Below, one piece after another: positions 59,231 to 64,000 of a stretch of DNA of 64,000 bases. The stretch lies in IMG/VR virus record IMGVR_UViG_3300010938_000281, positions 1-64,000 of that record, one strand, 5' to 3'. This DNA is from a virus. The notes under the pieces were generated by a model. That model was not told the DNA's origin and made no database searches. It saw only the letters and a program-made list of their open reading frames with translations. Made by a program: the position numbers and the translations under genes. The stretch's first letter is position 1. Every line of letters begins with the position of its first letter.

Positions 59231-61399
59231 CTAGATTATAGTATTTTCTTCATTATCAACACCTATTTCTAAATCATACGCTAGAGCGAATCCGGAAGCT
59301 TGAATTTGTCTCATTTCATCTACCGTTGGCTCTCTCTCGTTTTGTTCTTTGAAAGATGTCAACAAACCTTTGATACAATAAATAACATCCGCGTTCGGCG
59401 TCTTAACAGCGTTAGCTATAGTAAATATCTCTTCTTCTGTAATTTCAACGAAAGGTTGTAGGTTTGAAAATATAGTTAATTTTGTAGCTTCTAAAGTGTT
59501 AAACTCCTCTGTTGTAAGAGAACGAACATTAGGTTTATTAAATTTGTTTTGAAGTAAAATAGGAGTAATCTTCTCAGATATCACCTCTTGAGCCTTACAT
59601 CCCCATAGGAATGTGTTTACAAATCCCTTAGTATGTAGCGGAGCCTTCTTTTGTTTACGCTTTTTAGAATCTTTCTTACCGCTAGGACGACCGTTTTGAC
59701 CAATAGGCTTAAATTTAGATTGTTGAATTTTATCATTGTTATTCTTGTTTGCAATTTCAAGATTCTGTTGATGCTGTTGTTCGTTTGGAGATAGCTCTCC
59801 TTCTTTCTTTGGAGCTAGGTCGATTCCCATTTCTGACGGTGCGACACCGCCACGCTGAAGTAGAATCTTCTTCATATCGTGTTCAAATTGAGGATTATGA
59901 TATGGGCCGGCCTTTGGTGGCATCTTCTTAGCATCTCTCTTTTCATGTTCTCTAGCAATCTTTATCTTCTCGATATTAGAGAACATACCAAAATTTTCTA
60001 ATACAGAATCAAGGCTAATAGCATCTCTATCTAGCAACCCTAATAACAATTGCTTATATACAGAGTCATCGCCAAGATTAACTTGGTCAAAAGAAATAAG
60101 AGCCTTTTTCTTATAGCCCATAGCCTTTTGAACCATAGCAACTTGTTCGTTCCAGAAGCCTGTTAAAACTCTTCTACCATACTCAAGACGTTCAACAAAT
60201 GTTTGCATCTGAATAAAGTTATTAGTCATACCCTTACCAGCACTATCTGATATAAAAGGTACACCTAAACCCTCATATATACTTGATAGTACGGGTTCGT
60301 ATTTTGCCTTACCTAAGAACCTATGAATTTCGCTATTGGTTTCTGTAAACTTAATATCCGGCCCCCAAACAAGGTCGATAGTACCACCACCAACATTATT
60401 AGCTAGAATACTTCTAACTTTGTTAATCATAGCTTTGGTAGGAATAATACTATTTTGTGGTGTGTCTCCAATATGTCCCAACGTCCACAAACGAACGCTT
60501 GAAATAGCACCGTCTAAAGCACTTACGTCGGCCAACTTCATCTTATCTAACATGATAAGGTCGTCCATAATAGGAACAATCATAGAGTCGGCCCAAACCT
60601 TCCAGTCGTCTTTACGATAGAAGAAAATCTTAATATTTTCATCGTCAAGAGGTATTATATTCTGACCTTTTTTAAGAGCAGACAAAATATAGTCGGGGAT
60701 ATATGAAGCCATTTCGTCATCAGAAAATCCCATATACATTTGCCGTACCCGATTAAGGTCTCCTAGAACTGTACTTGATACTCTTAAAGCATACAGTGGT
60801 TTTCCTGTAAATGTTGCTAACTCAGGAGATATAACTTCAAGAGATAGCGGATTGATGTAGGTATAACGTAAAGGAATTCTCCTTTTTTCTACCTTAACAT
60901 CTTGTACTTCTATATTTTTACCCTGAGCCGACATCCATCTCTTTTCTTGTCTAACAGGAATCTTCCCGTAGGCAATATTAACCGGCACATTTCCAACACG
61001 ATATAGATAATTTACAAATCTTTCTGAAACAGTGCAACCATCCACATATTCAAACCATTCTTTGAAAAATCTTTCTTGTGATGGTACTGGATGTACCAAC
61101 TTAATCCCTTTACAAACGAAGTCTGACATAAGGTCGATAACATTGCGAACAATACCAACTTTATCATAAGCTCTCATAGAAAGCTGTATATTTTCATAGT
61201 TAGTGCGCACCGAACTTTCATATCTGCGATAGTAATCGTAGTCAGCTCTGGTATATTCGCTCTTTACAGAAATGTTATTACCGGCATTAACAAAAGTGCG
61301 ACCAATATTATAAGCGTCAGCCTTTGTTTTGTATACATAGTCATAAGCATCCACAACATCTGGTGGAACCTGGAAGGGTGTCTCTACCTTTATAGCCAT
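59231..61399 (-). CDS. Portal protein
   Basis: 722 residues. N-terminal AYDYVYKTKADAYNIGRTF; the portal-like core is YDKVGIVRNVIDLMSDFVCKG (the usual 'v.....ia...f..gi' helix), then FFKEWFEYVDG and RVGNVPVNIAYGKI. The long stem/wing region has RRIPLRYTYINPLSLEVISPEL and LNRVRQMYMGFSDDEMA, and LWTLGHIGDTP. A basic stretch near residue 590 (SGKKDSKKRKQKKAPLH) and a helical C-terminus follow. It sits between terminase and protease-scaffold, the conserved order. Confidence 0.75.
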   Translation of the reverse strand: MAIKVETPFQVPPDVVDAYDYVYKTKADAYNIGRTFVNAGNNISVKSEYTRADYDYYRRYESSVRTNYENIQLSMRAYDKVGIVRNVIDLMSDFVCKGIKLVHPVPSQERFFKEWFEYVDGCTVSERFVNYLYRVGNVPVNIAYGKIPVRQEKRWMSAQGKNIEVQDVKVEKRRIPLRYTYINPLSLEVISPELATFTGKPLYALRVSSTVLGDLNRVRQMYMGFSDDEMASYIPDYILSALKKGQNIIPLDDENIKIFFYRKDDWKVWADSMIVPIMDDLIMLDKMKLADVSALDGAISSVRLWTLGHIGDTPQNSIIPTKAMINKVRSILANNVGGGTIDLVWGPDIKFTETNSEIHRFLGKAKYEPVLSSIYEGLGVPFISDSAGKGMTNNFIQMQTFVERLEYGRRVLTGFWNEQVAMVQKAMGYKKKALISFDQVNLGDDSVYKQLLLGLLDRDAISLDSVLENFGMFSNIEKIKIAREHEKRDAKKMPPKAGPYHNPQFEHDMKKILLQRGGVAPSEMGIDLAPKKEGELSPNEQQHQQNLEIANKNNNDKIQQSKFKPIGQNGRPSGKKDSKKRKQKKAPLHTKGFVNTFLWGCKAQEVISEKITPILLQNKFNKPNVRSLTTEEFNTLEATKLTIFSNLQPFVEITEEEIFTIANAVKTPNADVIYCIKGLLTSFKEQNEREPTVDEMRQIQASGFALAYDLEIGVDNEENTII

Positions 61400-61440
61400 T
61401 TTTTCTAATCCTATTGTAACACGATTAACTTTTTCCTCTA

Positions 61441-61452
61441 CCCATAATACAC
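61441..61452 (-). promoter_or_regulatory. Candidate late promoter element (GTGTATTATGGG)
   Basis: Minus strand GTGTATTATGGG followed by TAGAGG, 42-53 bases before the portal start, in the short gap between terminase and portal. Differs from the 55967 element at one base. Confidence 0.4.
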
Positions 61453-61453
61453 A

Positions 61454-63475
61454 TTATTTATATAAATCCGCCAATCCCTCTATAAGCCACGAAGCTCCGG
61501 TATACATTTTTCCACCATTTTCACTATCTTTAACAGGATATCTATTATCAGCAAATCCACCATGCTCTGGAACAAGTGTTATATCTTCTCTCATAGCTAA
61601 TGTTCTAGCCGTCATATTAGCCATAAGTAAAGCGGAATATCTATCTTTACGCATTCTACCTTTTTTACCAGTGGTAGTCTTAATTTCTGGCGTATCAAAT
61701 CTTTCGCGACCGCTTATAGATGTAGATGTTACAACAATAGTACATAGTTCATCTTTCAACTCCTCAATTTCCATAATACACTTTTCTTCGTCGTCTGCTT
61801 TATCAAATAAAGATTGACTTATATCTGCCTCTGCTAAAGATATAGCATCGAATAGAGGAAACAACAATTCTTTTTCTTCCATATCTTTACGCATACCATG
61901 ATTAGACTGAGATGTAAATTCTTCTTTTGAGAAATTAACCACATCAATTATATGTAACCCTTCGTGATAATCCGTATCTTGTTGTTTATTAGGAAGTATA
62001 AAAGGCCATAGTTTTATTTCGCCCTGTTTCATAACCTTCTCGTCGTTCATGCCTTCCAATATAGCTCTACCACCACCATCCTTATCAATAGCAATAGCTG
62101 TCATATTAAAATCGCGCATAAGGTCACGAATCTTACGAATACAATATGAGTAATAATTAGTTTCTGTTGTTAGTCTATTATTTTTCTTATATTTATAGTC
62201 AGCTTCGTTTGTTGTCCAACAATATACAACGCGTCTATGGTTTGGACGTATTTCAAGAATAACTATAGCAAAATTATCGGTACTCATAGCCGGGTCAATA
62301 CCCATAATATATTTATAGTCGGGATGTCCGCTTAATATAGGTTTGAACACAGCTTCTTTAGCTGGAATAATTACATTCTTGATTTTGATATCTTGTTCAC
62401 TTTTTACAGTACACTTCTCTATAAGAGAGCGTGGATAGAATCCGTTAGAGTCAGAACTAAATACAGCACAGTATTCCATCTGATAAATACCGCTATGTAC
62501 CGTAGCTTTGGCTCTAGCTATGTTGGAATCGTCCATGAAACCTTCTGGAAGAATATCTACAGGAATACGCATTACAGAAAAATCCCTATAGTCAAATCCT
62601 CTAGGCGGAATTTCATTATTAAATATTTCGTTTAACTTATCTTGATTACCGCGAGACTTTATTATTTTTCTATATCTATCGTGATACTTAGAAAAATGCT
62701 TAAAAGAGTATCCGGCAGTACCAGACAATACAATTTGGTTCCCAGCACTACCTTCTTCTTCTTCTGGTATAATCATACCGATTCTTTCGGCTAGTTTCTT
62801 TCTAGCTATTCTACCCGCGTTTTCTACAGGAGAGGCGCTTACAGCACCGAAACCACCAACTACTGTTTCAAAAACATCAAGGGGGATAGAATCAAACTCG
62901 TCGGAAAGAATATCGTTAGCACGAAGACCGCGAATACGACTACCATCACCAAGAGGAATAGCCCTAATACTACTATCGCCCAATTTTAACTCCCAACCTT
63001 CCGGCGCCTTGTTCATATTACCACAGTTAAGAATCAAGTCCTTCATAATCGGAGATTCTGATAGAATACTTTCTATGTAGTTAAAAATAATCTTAGCCTG
63101 ACGAAAACCGGCAGAACATATTAAAATCTTGCGTTTTGGAATAAATAAAGCTCTGAGTAGAGCATATAGGGCGAGAGAGAACGATTTAGACATACCACGG
63201 CTTCCCACCAACATAGGAAACTTATGTGTCCACAATTCTCTTAATATAACGGCTTGAAATGGGTGTATCTTGATTTTGAATAATACTTTACAAGCCATGT
63301 AGAAATAGTCTGGATTAGACATCAACCAAGTAAAATACAACTCTGGTTGTTCTTCCAATATATCTGGTATCTTCTCAAGCGGATTGTATATCTCTGTTCC
63401 GCGCTTAAACACGATGCCTAGATGGGCATCTTCAATCATTTGCTTAAAATACTGTTCGTCTAATACCGTTTTCAT
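61454..63475 (-). CDS. terL: Terminase large subunit
   Basis: 673 residues. ATPase: Walker A VGSRGMSKS (residues 90-98), Walker B NDILSDEFD near 186-194 with catalytic Glu, and coupling motif VLSGTAG near 250. Nuclease: IMGIDPAMSTDNFAIVIL near 389 (first Asp of the RNase H-like fold), AIDKDGGGRAI near 460, and a late Asp-containing helix (RMRKDRYSALLMANM). Contiguous, with no intein or intron. Overlaps the upstream ERCC4 gene by 32 bases. Confidence 0.9.
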   Translation of the reverse strand: MKTVLDEQYFKQMIEDAHLGIVFKRGTEIYNPLEKIPDILEEQPELYFTWLMSNPDYFYMACKVLFKIKIHPFQAVILRELWTHKFPMLVGSRGMSKSFSLALYALLRALFIPKRKILICSAGFRQAKIIFNYIESILSESPIMKDLILNCGNMNKAPEGWELKLGDSSIRAIPLGDGSRIRGLRANDILSDEFDSIPLDVFETVVGGFGAVSASPVENAGRIARKKLAERIGMIIPEEEEGSAGNQIVLSGTAGYSFKHFSKYHDRYRKIIKSRGNQDKLNEIFNNEIPPRGFDYRDFSVMRIPVDILPEGFMDDSNIARAKATVHSGIYQMEYCAVFSSDSNGFYPRSLIEKCTVKSEQDIKIKNVIIPAKEAVFKPILSGHPDYKYIMGIDPAMSTDNFAIVILEIRPNHRRVVYCWTTNEADYKYKKNNRLTTETNYYSYCIRKIRDLMRDFNMTAIAIDKDGGGRAILEGMNDEKVMKQGEIKLWPFILPNKQQDTDYHEGLHIIDVVNFSKEEFTSQSNHGMRKDMEEKELLFPLFDAISLAEADISQSLFDKADDEEKCIMEIEELKDELCTIVVTSTSISGRERFDTPEIKTTTGKKGRMRKDRYSALLMANMTARTLAMREDITLVPEHGGFADNRYPVKDSENGGKMYTGASWLIEGLADLYK

Positions 63476-63929
63476 CTATCACCTTATCGAATATTTCTAG
63501 AGCGCATTGAATTGCTCCATTACGGTCGTTAGCGAATATAACATCTACGTCATATTCGTTACGAATTCTGTCTATGGAAGATAAAAGATAGTTGGCGCTT
63601 ATTCTAACCTTGCCTTGTAATCTATACGGTATTCCCGAATCTGTTGGAAATACCGCAACCTGACTTTCGGAAAACTCTAGTATCAGATATCTATATGGAA
63701 AGTTTTTCATTCGTTCCATTTCTTTATAGAACGGAACGTGTTTGGCCCCTATATTTTGAGCCAGTTCTCCGGTTGATTTCTTTCTCTCTATACATACAAC
63801 GTCTTCGTATCCTTCGAGTGTATAGTCTCCGGTGTTCATATTCTGAATAATCTGTTTTGGTCCGTAAAAACCAAACTGCCACGGTATCTTTTCGCTACAA
63901 TCTTGTATAATAGTATAATCTCTAGTCAT
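63444..63929 (-). CDS. ERCC4-type nuclease
   Basis: 161 residues. GDYTLEGYEDVVCIERKKST (about 34-53) carries the ERCC4/XPF/Mus81 nuclease motif: the Asp of GDY and the ERKK core. It is followed by RYLILEFSESQVAVF and SSIDRIRNEYDVDVIFA, the next conserved beta-alpha elements. A small stand-alone nuclease directly upstream of terL suggests a role in DNA packaging or in resolving branched DNA before packaging. ATGA overlap with the upstream gene. Confidence 0.75.
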   Translation of the reverse strand: MTRDYTIIQDCSEKIPWQFGFYGPKQIIQNMNTGDYTLEGYEDVVCIERKKSTGELAQNIGAKHVPFYKEMERMKNFPYRYLILEFSESQVAVFPTDSGIPYRLQGKVRISANYLLSSIDRIRNEYDVDVIFANDRNGAIQCALEIFDKVIDENGIRRTVF

Positions 63930-64000
63930 TTCTTTTTAGCCCTTACTATAGTAAAAAACATATCGCTATAAAAACGTTCTTTGTTTTTCACAAGTTTGTG
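63926..64000 (-). CDS. C-terminal end of a gene that begins beyond the window
   Basis: The last 24 residues (HKLVKNKERFYSDMFFTIVR then AKKK) are open from the window edge to TGA at 63926-63928, which overlaps the ATG of the ERCC4 gene. The end is basic. Position before ERCC4 and terL would fit a terminase small subunit or another early-late gene, but nothing visible identifies it. Confidence 0.45.
   Translation of the reverse strand, partial: HKLVKNKERFYSDMFFTIVRAKKK

Noticed and set aside
1-64000. tRNA genes and CRISPR arrays
   Set aside because: No cloverleaf-like sequences or regularly spaced direct repeats were noticed; gaps between genes are too short for arrays. A tRNAscan or CRISPR finder run would settle this.

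Overview
This window is part of a large tailed double-stranded DNA phage (Caudoviricetes), AT-rich and tightly packed with many ATGA-type start/stop overlaps. The genome continues beyond both ends: a helicase gene is cut at the left edge and an unidentified gene at the right. No sheath gene is recognisable and the tape measure protein is about 2,450 residues. A long non-contractile tail (several hundred nanometres by the usual 0.15 nm per residue rule) is therefore the best guess. Nothing visible fixes the host.

Layout. Positions 1-15150 (+ strand) hold the replication, nucleotide and recombination block. It contains a DnaB-type helicase, a primase in two frames, a dNMP kinase, a RecB/Cas4-like nuclease, an exported trypsin-like protease, a bacterial-type DNA polymerase III alpha subunit (DnaE) in four separate reading frames, an HD-domain protein, a UDG-like protein, a PD-(D/E)XK-like nuclease, a DnaQ-like exonuclease and an SSB. 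Positions 15160-25810 (+) hold a sugar and surface-modification block: several glycosyltransferases, methyltransferase-like proteins, an alpha-1,2-type (GT11) and an alpha-1,3-type (GT10) fucosyltransferase, and GDP-L-fucose synthase. Positions 25760-29530 (+) hold two endonucleases, a possible annealing protein and its partner, small proteins and an intrinsic terminator. Positions 29540-64000 (- strand) hold the virion block. Transcription runs from right to left: ERCC4-type nuclease, terminase, portal, protease-scaffold, head protein, major capsid, connectors, tail tube, tail assembly genes, tape measure, then tail tip and fibre genes.

The most remarkable part is the polymerase. DnaE pieces 1 and 2 carry the two halves of a split intein (GRG/SAAG site), with a free-standing endonuclease gene between them. 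Pieces 3 and 4 carry a second split intein (FNK/SHA site), with a dead endonuclease relic between them. Between pieces 2 and 3 the gene is broken without any intein, by about 3.7 kb that begins with a decayed HNH endonuclease and ends with a DnaQ-like exonuclease. The predicted product is a two-chain polymerase matured by two independent protein trans-splicing reactions. All three catalytic aspartates are in the first chain.

Homing endonucleases, live and dead, are found throughout: seven in 64 kb. A second theme is non-standard expression or decay. The primase is split at a canonical A-AAA-AAG slippery site, two genes (HD protein and tape measure) appear to start at ATT, and several short genes and one head gene are interrupted by single-base indels or stops. 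Some of these may be consensus errors in the assembly.
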